Shown one piece after another: positions 1 to 5,197 of a stretch of DNA of 6,100 bases (the first letter of the stretch is position 1; each line of letters opens with the position of its first letter). Below the pieces are notes generated by a model that made no database searches, had not been told where the DNA came from, and saw nothing but the letters and a program-made list of their open reading frames with translations. Made by a program: the position numbers and the translations under genes. The stretch is taken from the NCBI GenBank assembly GCA_012513425.1, contig JAAZCF010000009.1, positions 1-6,100 on the forward strand, given 5' to 3'. The DNA comes from Bacteroidales bacterium (GTDB lineage Bacteria; Bacteroidota; Bacteroidia; Bacteroidales; UBA932).

Positions 1-215
1 GGTACTCTCCAAAGGTCAAATCTCCCGTTCTGCATATTGTCAACGAAAGGCTTTATGATTCAAACCTATATCTGCCAATAGATGAATACGAACAAAGGGT
101 AAACAGAAACATGATGCGTATAGAAGCCATGGCTGAGTATGTCCACACAGCTACTGATAATCCTGAAAGCTTTCTGATAAAATACTTTGGTTTAAGCGAC
201 CCAAGTGCTAAATAA
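1..215 (+). CDS. recQ: RecQ-like ATP-dependent DNA helicase, C-terminal end (5' partial)
   Basis: This is the last 70 codons of a gene that enters from the left edge; the reading frame begins at base 3 and ends with TAA at 213-215. The visible piece (YSPKVKSPVLHIVNERL, then LPIDEYEQR, then RIEAMAEYV, then FLIKYFG) follows the order I know from the short RecQ helicases of Bacteroidetes. There, a segment like YIPxxxxPYI..ERV and a YEERxxR helix precede RIxAMxxYV and a CRSxxLLxYFGE zinc-binding start. RecQ enzymes unwind DNA 3' to 5' during recombination and repair. The helicase core is outside the window. The oddity is the end: where the first zinc Cys is expected there is DNPESF, and the protein stops seven residues after YFG, so the CxxC part is absent. 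The 3' end overlaps asnA tail to tail by 8 bp. The family call rests on remembered similarity over a short piece and is moderately sure. Confidence 0.6.
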   Translation, partial: YSPKVKSPVLHIVNERLYDSNLYLPIDEYEQRVNRNMMRIEAMAEYVHTATDNPESFLIKYFGLSDPSAK

Positions 216-1245
216 GCTCAATGCCGTGCTCTTTGCACTCTTGTCTCATATCTTCAGGCCAAATGCTGGCTTGAATCTCACCAATATGGCCTTTGCGAAG
301 TACAAACATACAGAGTCTTGACTGGCCGATACCTCCACCTATGCTGAGAGGAAGCTCTCCATTAATGAGGCGTTTGTGGAAATATAGAGACAATTTTTGC
401 TGTTGACCGCAAAGTTCAAGCTGACGATACAATGCTGGTACATCAACTCTAATACCCATTGACGATAACTCCAAAGATGTTTGAAGCGGCTCATACCATA
501 ATAAAATATCACCATTCAATCCTGGCAGACCACTTTGAGGATCTGTTGTTGACCAATCGTCATAGTCAGCAGCTCTGCTGTCATGGATAGTTCCATCCGA
601 CAACTTGCCACCAATCCCTATGATAAAGACAGCACCATATTTTTTGGTTATGAGATTTTCTCTTTCTTTCGGATCTTTATCCGGATACATGGCCAACAAT
701 TCTTCTGAATGAATGAAATGAATGTTTGGAGGTAGAATAGGTTTAATGTTAAATCTCTCATAAACCATATACTCAGTTTGAAGCAAGCAATGATAGATTC
801 TTTTAACTATCTGTTTCAAATAGTCCAAATTTCTTGTACTCTCTTCAATCACAGCTTCCCAGTCCCATTGATCCACATACATTGAGTGAAGGTTATCCAT
901 CTCTTCATCCGCCCTGATGGCATTCATATCAGTATAAATACCATAGCCATTGGCAATGTCGTATTCTGCCAAAGTCATACGTTTCCATTTTGCAAGTGAA
1001 TGAACTATCTCTGCCTTGGCATCACCCATATCTTTAATTGGGAAACTTACTGGTCTCTCTATTCCTGACAAATCATCGTTAATTCCTTGACCACTAAGCA
1101 CAAATAACGGAGCTGTTACTCTGTGTAGTCTGAGGGCTGACGAAAGAGCTTGTTGAAAAAAATCTTTAATATATTTTATACCTTGCTCGGTTTGATTTGC
1201 ATCTATTAAGGCTGTGTAGTTCTGTGGAATTGTGAGTTTACTCAT
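208..1245 (-). CDS. asnA: Aspartate--ammonia ligase (asparagine synthetase A)
   Basis: AsnA makes asparagine from aspartate, ammonia and ATP (forming AMP and PPi) in the cytosol. It is related in fold to class II aminoacyl-tRNA synthetases and works as a dimer. The 345-residue length is close to the 330 of the E. coli enzyme. Hallmarks in order are DDLSG (57-61), VHSLAKWKR (81-89), YVDQWDWE (123-130), IHFIHSEELL (175-184), GIGGKLSDG (210-218) followed by DYDDWST, GLNGDILLW (242-250), ELSSMGIRVD (259-268) and the class II motif GGGIGQSRL (303-311). All match E. coli AsnA blocks that I recall, so the enzyme looks intact. The ATG at 1245 gives the expected N-terminus and has no Shine-Dalgarno sequence before it. 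The gene stands alone, divergent from the MetH-domain gene across 68 bp and overlapping the helicase tail by 8 bp. No asnC-type regulator is adjacent. The family assignment is very sure. Confidence 0.97.
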   Translation of the reverse strand: MSKLTIPQNYTALIDANQTEQGIKYIKDFFQQALSSALRLHRVTAPLFVLSGQGINDDLSGIERPVSFPIKDMGDAKAEIVHSLAKWKRMTLAEYDIANGYGIYTDMNAIRADEEMDNLHSMYVDQWDWEAVIEESTRNLDYLKQIVKRIYHCLLQTEYMVYERFNIKPILPPNIHFIHSEELLAMYPDKDPKERENLITKKYGAVFIIGIGGKLSDGTIHDSRAADYDDWSTTDPQSGLPGLNGDILLWYEPLQTSLELSSMGIRVDVPALYRQLELCGQQQKLSLYFHKRLINGELPLSIGGGIGQSRLCMFVLRKGHIGEIQASIWPEDMRQECKEHGIELI

Positions 1246-1265
1246 GATTTTTCAAATTTGAGCTG

Positions 1266-1273
1266 CAATGTTA
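1266..1273 (-). promoter_or_regulatory. Possible -7 element for asnA (one mismatch)
   Basis: On the minus strand this reads TAACATTG, one mismatch from the Bacteroidetes consensus TAnnTTTG. It ends 20 nt before the asnA ATG, nearly the same distance as the boxes proposed for the MetH-domain and ygjP genes. I see no clear TTTG at the usual -33 distance. A chance match is possible in such AT-rich DNA. Confidence 0.28.
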
Positions 1274-1286
1274 ATTATTTTTTTGA

Positions 1287-1294
1287 TATTTTTG
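1287..1294 (+). promoter_or_regulatory. Candidate -7 element for the MetH-domain gene
   Basis: TATTTTTG fits TAnnTTTG exactly and ends 19 nt before the first ATG at 1314, implying a short leader of roughly a dozen bases. A TTTG at 1257-1260 lies 26 nt upstream, somewhat too far for a standard -33 box. The whole 68-bp divergent gap is too small for a cobalamin or SAM riboswitch, so no metabolite sensing at the RNA level is visible for this methionine-related gene. Confidence 0.4.
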
Positions 1295-1313
1295 CCGTAA
1301 TAATAAAGTTAAA

Positions 1314-2210
1314 ATGATGATTCCTGCACGATTATTATTGCTTGATGGGGGCTTCGGCACTCAAGTTCAAGAATTTGGCTATTCAGGCTGTCCTGACGAG
1401 CTTTGCCTTTCACATCCTGAAGTTGTTGCCCAAATACATCAACGCTATCTTGAAGCCGGTGCCGATCTGATAGAGACCAACTCTTTCGGAGCCAGCAGTA
1501 TCAATTTGGAAGGCTTTGGCTTGGCAGATAAATCATATGAAATTGCCTATGCTGCAGCAAAGATTGCATCTCAGCAAGCTAAGGCTTTTACCAACCAAAA
1601 CCAGGACAAACCAAGATATGTAGTTGGCAGTATGGGACCCACCAGCAAAAGTGCAACTCTTGCCCCTTTGATGGATGACCCTATTACTCCGGAAGATTTT
1701 CAAAAGGCATACTATCTTCAAGCCAAAGGTTTGATAGAAGGTGGCGCTGACATTCTGATGATTGAAACTGTCATTGACTCATTGAATGCAAAAATGGCCA
1801 TAGCTGCCATCCGCATTTTGGAGGCTGAAAAGGCTATAGAGATTCCGATAATGCTTTCTATGTCTATGTCTGATTCTTTTGGAAGACTGCTTTCAGGCGA
1901 GTCTATTGAGGAGTTTTATGCACAGATTTCCAATGAAAAATTATTCTCTATTGGACTTAATTGTTCATTGGGAGCAGAGCAAATGTTGCCATTCTTGCGC
2001 AATCTCAGCAAAATTGCAACTACTAGGGTTAGTGCCCATCCAAATGCAGGGATGCCTGACATGTATGGCAAATATTCTCAAAGTCCTGAGGATTTCGCAG
2101 TAAAGGTTAAACAATTTGTTGATGAGAATTTGGCAAGCATTGTTGGCGGCTGTTGCGGCACAACCCCTGAACACATCAAAGAATTGGCTGCTGCACTTAA
2201 GCTCAGCTAA
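1314..2210 (+). CDS. Stand-alone homocysteine S-methyltransferase domain (MetH N-terminal module)
   Basis: The 298 residues form one homocysteine-binding (S-methyltransferase) TIM barrel. Landmarks are LLDGGFGTQVQ (9-19), GADLIETNSFG (49-59), GSMGPTS (105-111), GGADILMIETVIDSLNAK (143-160), GRLLSGESIEEFY (190-202), GLNCSLG (214-220), AHPNAGMPD (241-249) and GGCCGTTPEH (278-287). Zinc ligands expected from MetH are all present: Cys217, Cys280 and Cys281. The match is to cobalamin-dependent methionine synthase MetH rather than to MmuM. MetH itself is about 1200 residues, with folate, cobalamin and reactivation domains that are absent here. Split MetH systems are known, so this may be the homocysteine half of a two-gene enzyme whose partner is elsewhere, or a methyltransferase using another donor. 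Two ATGs lie in tandem at 1314 and 1317; either could start the protein. The end overlaps ygjP tail to tail by 8 bp. Confidence 0.9.
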   Translation: MMIPARLLLLDGGFGTQVQEFGYSGCPDELCLSHPEVVAQIHQRYLEAGADLIETNSFGASSINLEGFGLADKSYEIAYAAAKIASQQAKAFTNQNQDKPRYVVGSMGPTSKSATLAPLMDDPITPEDFQKAYYLQAKGLIEGGADILMIETVIDSLNAKMAIAAIRILEAEKAIEIPIMLSMSMSDSFGRLLSGESIEEFYAQISNEKLFSIGLNCSLGAEQMLPFLRNLSKIATTRVSAHPNAGMPDMYGKYSQSPEDFAVKVKQFVDENLASIVGGCCGTTPEHIKELAAALKLS

Positions 2211-2766
2211 ACACTTTCTTTATATATTTTCTAGCTTCTCTCCATTGAGGGTAATAATTATCCATCAAGGCATAAAAACGACTGCCGTGATTTGGCACGC
2301 GTAGATGAGCCAATTCATGCACCACAATGCTTTTGATGCACCACTCTGGCAAAAGTAAAAGATAGAGACTGAATTCGATTTTACCACTGCCGCAGTTGCA
2401 CAAGCCCCAACGAGATTTCATCTTTTTGTACATAATTATTCCCGGTTTGACTTTCATCTGCTTTGAATAATTCTCCAGTAATGGAGTCACTATGGTTGAG
2501 AGTTGCTGTTCAGCTTGGAGTCGCTGCTGAGGGCTGTCTAACGGCAGTCTCCCATAGAAGTCGATTTCTGCAGCAACAGCAGCCTGCATTTTGACCACTA
2601 CCCTTTCCATCCACGCGGTATGACCATCAATAAAAGCATTCACAGTGTTTTGAGACATGCCCAAAGGAGCTGATACATGAATCTCTCCTTTCTTTGTGGC
2701 ACGCATAGAGAGCCTGGAAGTGCGTCTAAAGGTGATTTTTATGGGGTATTGATTCTTCGAAATCAT
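2203..2766 (-). CDS. YgjP/DUF45-family zinc metallopeptidase (M48-like, SprT-type fold)
   Basis: This 187-residue protein has the layout of E. coli YgjP (about 170 residues). An N-terminal beta-rich part carries the KITFRRTSRLSMRAT and GEIHVSAP strands (9-34). It is followed by KSRWGLCN (117-123, usually SRWGSCS) and the metal site VVHELAHL (148-155) with NHGSRFY (159-165). His150 and His154 with Glu151 form the HExxH site, and His160 is the probable third ligand. There is no signal peptide or membrane segment, so it should be cytosolic. Its substrate is not known; the family is annotated as metal-dependent hydrolase or metallopeptidase. The ATG at 2766 is preceded by AT-rich sequence without a Shine-Dalgarno. 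The gene is divergent from the oxidoreductase across only 42 bp and overlaps the 3' end of the MetH-domain gene by 8 bp. Family call sure; biological role open. Confidence 0.9.
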   Translation of the reverse strand: MISKNQYPIKITFRRTSRLSMRATKKGEIHVSAPLGMSQNTVNAFIDGHTAWMERVVVKMQAAVAAEIDFYGRLPLDSPQQRLQAEQQLSTIVTPLLENYSKQMKVKPGIIMYKKMKSRWGLCNCGSGKIEFSLYLLLLPEWCIKSIVVHELAHLRVPNHGSRFYALMDNYYPQWREARKYIKKVFS

Positions 2767-2775
2767 TAATTTGCG

Positions 2776-2783
2776 TATCTTAG
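2776..2783 (+). promoter_or_regulatory. Weak candidate -7 element for the Gfo/Idh/MocA gene
   Basis: TATCTTAG is one mismatch from TAnnTTTG and ends 25 nt before the ATG at 2809. It lies two bases from the opposing ygjP box at 2786-2793, so if both are used the two promoters face each other inside the 42-bp gap and could hardly be occupied at once. No good -33 partner is seen. Confidence 0.22.
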
Positions 2784-2785
2784 TA

Positions 2786-2793
2786 CAAATATA
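2786..2793 (-). promoter_or_regulatory. Candidate -7 element for ygjP
   Basis: On the minus strand this reads TATATTTG, an exact fit to TAnnTTTG. It ends 19 nt before the ygjP ATG, the same distance as the box in front of the MetH-domain gene. Its upstream half would extend into the first codons of the divergent oxidoreductase gene, where only a T-run stands in for the -33 TTTG. Confidence 0.42.
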
Positions 2794-2808
2794 TTATGAT
2801 TTAACAAC

Positions 2809-3795
2809 ATGAAAAAATTCAATATAGGAATTATTGGAGCAGGTTGGATTGCTCAGCAAATGGCCAACACCCTAAATGGCACTGAAAGGGCCACACAATA
2901 TGCAATCGCTTCTCGCAGTTTGGAAAAAGCTATAGAGTTTAAAGAAAAAAATGGTTTTGAAGTAGCCTACGGCAGCTACGAAGAGTTAGTTGCTGATGAC
3001 AATATTGATCTTGTATATATCGCCACTCCTCATTCCCACCATTACGCACATACTAAGTTAGCTCTTGAGCATGGCAAACATGTTCTCTGCGAAAAAGCCT
3101 TTACAGCTAATGCCCGCGAAGCAGAGGAGCTTTGCCGCCTGGCAAAAGAAAAAGGCCTATTCTTGGCAGAAGCAATCTGGACTAGATATATGCCTCTTTC
3201 CAAAATGGTTAAGCAGGCCATCAATGAAGGTATCATTGGCAAACCAGCTACCATTTCTGCTACTCTCAGTTATAACAATTGGGAGAAAGAGAGAATGTAT
3301 AAACCAGAGCTATGTGGTGGTGCTTTGCTTGATCTAGGAGTATATGTTATCAATTTTGCTCTTATGTACTTTGATGCTCCAATAGCCAAAATAGTGTCAG
3401 ATGCAGATATTCAGAATGGCGTGGACACTGCCTGCAACATTTCTATTCGCTTTACCGATGGTTGCATGGCTTCTCTGCAAAGCAGTAATATGTGCTGGGA
3501 CGCTCGTCGCGGAATTATTTCTGGAGATAAAGGTTATTTGATAATTGACAATGTCAATAACCCTCACACAGCGCATATTTATTCTGCTGATAATAAGCTT
3601 ATCAAGGTTTTGGAAACTCCTACACAAATCACAGGATATGAATATCAGGTATTTGCATGTCAAGATGCCATCAGTAAAAGCCTTATTGAAGCTCCAGATA
3701 TGCCTCATTCAGAAACCATCCGTATTATGAAACTTATGGATAATTTGAGAAAAGAATGGGGTGTTGTTTATCCAAATGATAAACAAATGTTATAA
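2809..3795 (+). CDS. Gfo/Idh/MocA-family NAD(P)-dependent oxidoreductase
   Basis: A 328-residue cytosolic oxidoreductase. The N-terminal Rossmann fold shows the dinucleotide motif GIIGAGWIA (7-15), the strand DLVYIATPHSHH (67-78) and the CEKAF motif (94-98), where Lys96 replaces the usual EKP context. The C-terminal substrate domain begins near 125 and holds GGALLDLGVY (170-179). Lys96 and Tyr179 correspond to the catalytic pair I recall for dimeric dihydrodiol dehydrogenase, and glucose-fructose oxidoreductase and xylose dehydrogenase are built the same way. Such enzymes oxidise or reduce a sugar, polyol or diol with NAD(P). Neither substrate nor cofactor preference can be read here, and no sugar gene is adjacent. 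No signal peptide is present, unlike the exported glycosidase-type members. The ATG at 2809 places the Rossmann motif at the normal distance. The last codons overlap the next gene within a TTATAA palindrome. Confidence 0.92.
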   Translation: MKKFNIGIIGAGWIAQQMANTLNGTERATQYAIASRSLEKAIEFKEKNGFEVAYGSYEELVADDNIDLVYIATPHSHHYAHTKLALEHGKHVLCEKAFTANAREAEELCRLAKEKGLFLAEAIWTRYMPLSKMVKQAINEGIIGKPATISATLSYNNWEKERMYKPELCGGALLDLGVYVINFALMYFDAPIAKIVSDADIQNGVDTACNISIRFTDGCMASLQSSNMCWDARRGIISGDKGYLIIDNVNNPHTAHIYSADNKLIKVLETPTQITGYEYQVFACQDAISKSLIEAPDMPHSETIRIMKLMDNLRKEWGVVYPNDKQML

Positions 3796-4812
3796 TGCCA
3801 TTAGAAGAGACACAACTTCAGAATAATTTTTAATTCCCGATGGAATGCCGTTTGACTTGAGAAAAGCATTATAAACTTTGCTTTGAATTTTTCCTATCCG
3901 TTGACTGTATAGCGATTCCCAATGAGATGCTTTGGCAAAATACATTTCTACGACTTCAGGTCGGATAGTTTTCAACCATTTTGATGCAGCTTCTTGAGAA
4001 AGCAATTGGCTGGCATTGTTGTATATATATCCAAACAATCCCAAATAGCCTGCATAACGCATAGCTTGGTTACTGCTTGAAGTGCAGGCTATGTATGCGT
4101 GCAGATTAGCCTCAGCCTCATTGGCAACACCCAATGAATGAGAATATTCATGGGCATAGACAAATGGATATTCAAATGGTAGGCAATCTCCATTAATATG
4201 AAATTCTCCAAAGAAGCCATAATAATAACCAGAGATTCCCATCTTGCTAGTCAAGCCTTCAAACATCATAGTCTTGGCCCTTTTCCACCGCAATGGCTTG
4301 CAAAGCCCGAATTGATCGTCATAATTATTATAGATCTTATAGACTTCTTCTTGTACAAAATCTTTGGAAAGCTCTTCTGTGCAGTATGCTGCATTTATTG
4401 AATCTGAATAATCTGAAAGAAAGGCAGTAAATTGTTCTTCATCATAAGGTAAGTGTTCCAGAGCGGCCCTCTCGTATATGCTATCTCTGGAATAACAAAT
4501 GCCCCAAGAAAAATAGAACCATATATAAATTGTAACAACATATTTTAAAACAAATACCGGCGAAAACTTATGCTTTACAATTGCTCTAATAAGCCACACA
4601 AAAACTACAATAAATTCAGCCAAATAGAGCAAAACACATCCAAAAGACAGATGAGAAACACTGGCAGGAAACGATAAAACAGCAGTAATTGCCGGATATA
4701 AGTGACGAGCATAATACTCCCCTGCCCCAGGCACAAAATACATCAATTGCACCAGAGCAAACCCTGTCAAGAGCCATACCCAACTATTTCTATGTTTTCC
4801 GGAACCTATCAT
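3790..4812 (-). CDS. DUF3810 family membrane protein with HExxH metalloprotease-like site
   Basis: From the ATG at 4812 the protein has 340 residues; an in-frame ATG at 4842 would add ten. Three hydrophobic segments lie near the N-terminus (about 11-28, 54-78 and 85-105 in the shorter form), followed by a long soluble part. That part holds VYAHEYSHSLGVANEAEAN, with HEYSH at 221-225 and an E/A/N-rich helix supplying a likely third zinc ligand. This arrangement is that of DUF3810, a Bacteroidetes and Firmicutes family of putative membrane-bound zinc peptidases whose substrate is unknown. I prefer 4812 because it gives the usual short basic stretch (GSGKHRN) right before the first membrane segment, and because a TATATTTG box sits 5 nt upstream of it. 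The stop codon TAA is the antisense of the last Leu codon of the oxidoreductase. Family call good, function open, start uncertain. Confidence 0.83.
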   Translation of the reverse strand: MIGSGKHRNSWVWLLTGFALVQLMYFVPGAGEYYARHLYPAITAVLSFPASVSHLSFGCVLLYLAEFIVVFVWLIRAIVKHKFSPVFVLKYVVTIYIWFYFSWGICYSRDSIYERAALEHLPYDEEQFTAFLSDYSDSINAAYCTEELSKDFVQEEVYKIYNNYDDQFGLCKPLRWKRAKTMMFEGLTSKMGISGYYYGFFGEFHINGDCLPFEYPFVYAHEYSHSLGVANEAEANLHAYIACTSSSNQAMRYAGYLGLFGYIYNNASQLLSQEAASKWLKTIRPEVVEMYFAKASHWESLYSQRIGKIQSKVYNAFLKSNGIPSGIKNYSEVVSLLMAL

Positions 4813-4817
4813 AGTTG

Positions 4818-4825
4818 CAAATATA
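4818..4825 (-). promoter_or_regulatory. Possible -7 element just before the inner start of the DUF3810 gene
   Basis: On the minus strand this reads TATATTTG, exact for TAnnTTTG and identical to the box before ygjP. It ends 5 nt before the ATG at 4812, so transcription would begin at or next to that ATG and the mRNA would be nearly leaderless. If the outer ATG at 4842 is the true start, this octamer is simply codons 5-8 and means nothing. No -33 TTTG is visible. Confidence 0.28.
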
Positions 4826-4982
4826 AAAACATAATTCGGCATTCTTGCCTCAGGTGTTGATGTGGCTGTTGTTTGATGCTTGCTGCAGATGTTTCCAGAA
4901 GGATTGCATGTTTTCAGTTATTCCATCAAGTAATTTAGATCTTGTGATATCTATTTACTTAGCCATCTATATGATTACTCAC

Positions 4983-5013
4983 AGATGAGAAAAAATATAC
5001 TCATTCTCCATCT
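4983..5013. repeat. Imperfect inverted repeat (possible hairpin)
   Basis: AGATGAGAA (4983-4991) can pair with TTCTCCATCT (5004-5013), giving nine pairs with one bulged C and a 12-nt A/T-rich loop. No T-run follows on the plus strand, so it is not a classical terminator for either flanking gene. It could be an operator-like site upstream of the 5044 promoter or chance. Confidence 0.22.
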
Positions 5014-5043
5014 TCTTAATGAAAAGATTATTCGAATTAATAC

Positions 5044-5051
5044 TAACTTTG
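5044..5051 (+). promoter_or_regulatory. Candidate -7 element upstream of the esterase gene
   Basis: TAACTTTG matches TAnnTTTG exactly and is followed by TAG, a context common at Bacteroidetes promoters. Transcription from about 5056-5058 would produce a leader of some 140 nt before the esterase ATG at 5198, or a 20-nt leader before the mini-ORF ATG at 5078. No TTTG lies at the standard upstream distance, so a true -33 box is not seen. Confidence 0.45.
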
Positions 5052-5107
5052 TAGTAATCAAACTTTAACTAACTACTATGGCAACAGTTATTAGATCAAA
5101 ACATGGA

Positions 5108-5132
5108 GTTATTCATGAAACGTGCGAATAAC
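5108..5132 (+). repeat. Perfect 7-bp inverted repeat in the presumed esterase leader
   Basis: GTTATTC (5108-5114) and GAATAAC (5126-5132) are exact reverse complements around an 11-nt loop that contains an ATG. A further GTTATT copy lies at 5087-5092 and could pair with the same right arm. In RNA this would be a modest AT-rich stem 65 nt before the esterase start; in DNA it could be an operator. The stop codon of the 17-codon frame falls in the right arm. Confidence 0.35.
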
Positions 5133-5197
5133 GACCATGCAATGAATGACAAGTTCTTCTTGAAACATATTCTTTTATATAATAATTTTAAATCACA

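Larger units (their letters stand above)
4843..5197. other. 355-bp divergent intergenic region with promoter, hairpins and short open frames
   Basis: This is the only long gap of the window. It has no recognisable protein-coding gene and no RNA gene. From left to right it holds four things. First, a minus-strand open frame at 4966-4850 starts MAK, hits TAA, and then continues for 34 sense codons. Second, an imperfect hairpin lies at 4983-5013. Third, an exact TAnnTTTG box sits at 5044-5051. Fourth come two overlapping plus-strand mini-ORFs: 17 codons from ATG 5078 to 5131, and 32 codons from ATG 5103 to a TGA at 5199-5201 that overlaps the esterase ATG. A perfect 7-bp inverted repeat lies at 5108-5132. 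A 42-codon plus-strand frame at 4860-4988 is also open but looks random. The region may carry the esterase promoter and leader, possibly with decayed gene fragments. Confidence 0.5.

Noticed and set aside
154..180. Direct repeat CTGATAA (154-160, 174-180) around the palindrome GAAAGCTTTC, considered as a terminator for asnA.
   Set aside because: The palindrome has no loop and no T-run follows on the minus strand, and the sequence is coding for the helicase.
213..220. The octamer TAAGCTCA occurs at two convergent gene ends (213-220 and 2198-2205).
   Set aside because: The two copies sit in different registers relative to the stop codons, and flanking bases do not match; it is best explained by chance and common Leu/Glu/Ser codons at the gene ends.
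1246..1313. A cobalamin or SAM riboswitch ahead of the MetH-domain gene.
   Set aside because: The gap is only 68 bp, far too short for either, and shows no conserved pairing elements.
1533..1721. Antisense and overlapping frames of 60-100 codons inside the MetH-domain, oxidoreductase, DUF3810 and esterase genes.
   Set aside because: Their translations lack family motifs and have unusual compositions, while the overlapping main frames show clear conserved motifs; they are shadows.
2203..4812. Two HExxH proteins (YgjP-like and DUF3810) in one window, considered as a linked proteolytic system.
   Set aside because: They belong to unrelated families, one cytosolic and one membrane-bound, are separated by an oxidoreductase gene and do not share an operon; nothing links them beyond proximity.
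4860..4988. A 42-codon plus-strand frame with four Cys among its first 16 residues (MWLLFDACCRCF...).
   Set aside because: It has no promoter-like box at a sensible distance, no known motif, and the frame continues open upstream into the antisense of the DUF3810 gene, as expected for a chance frame.
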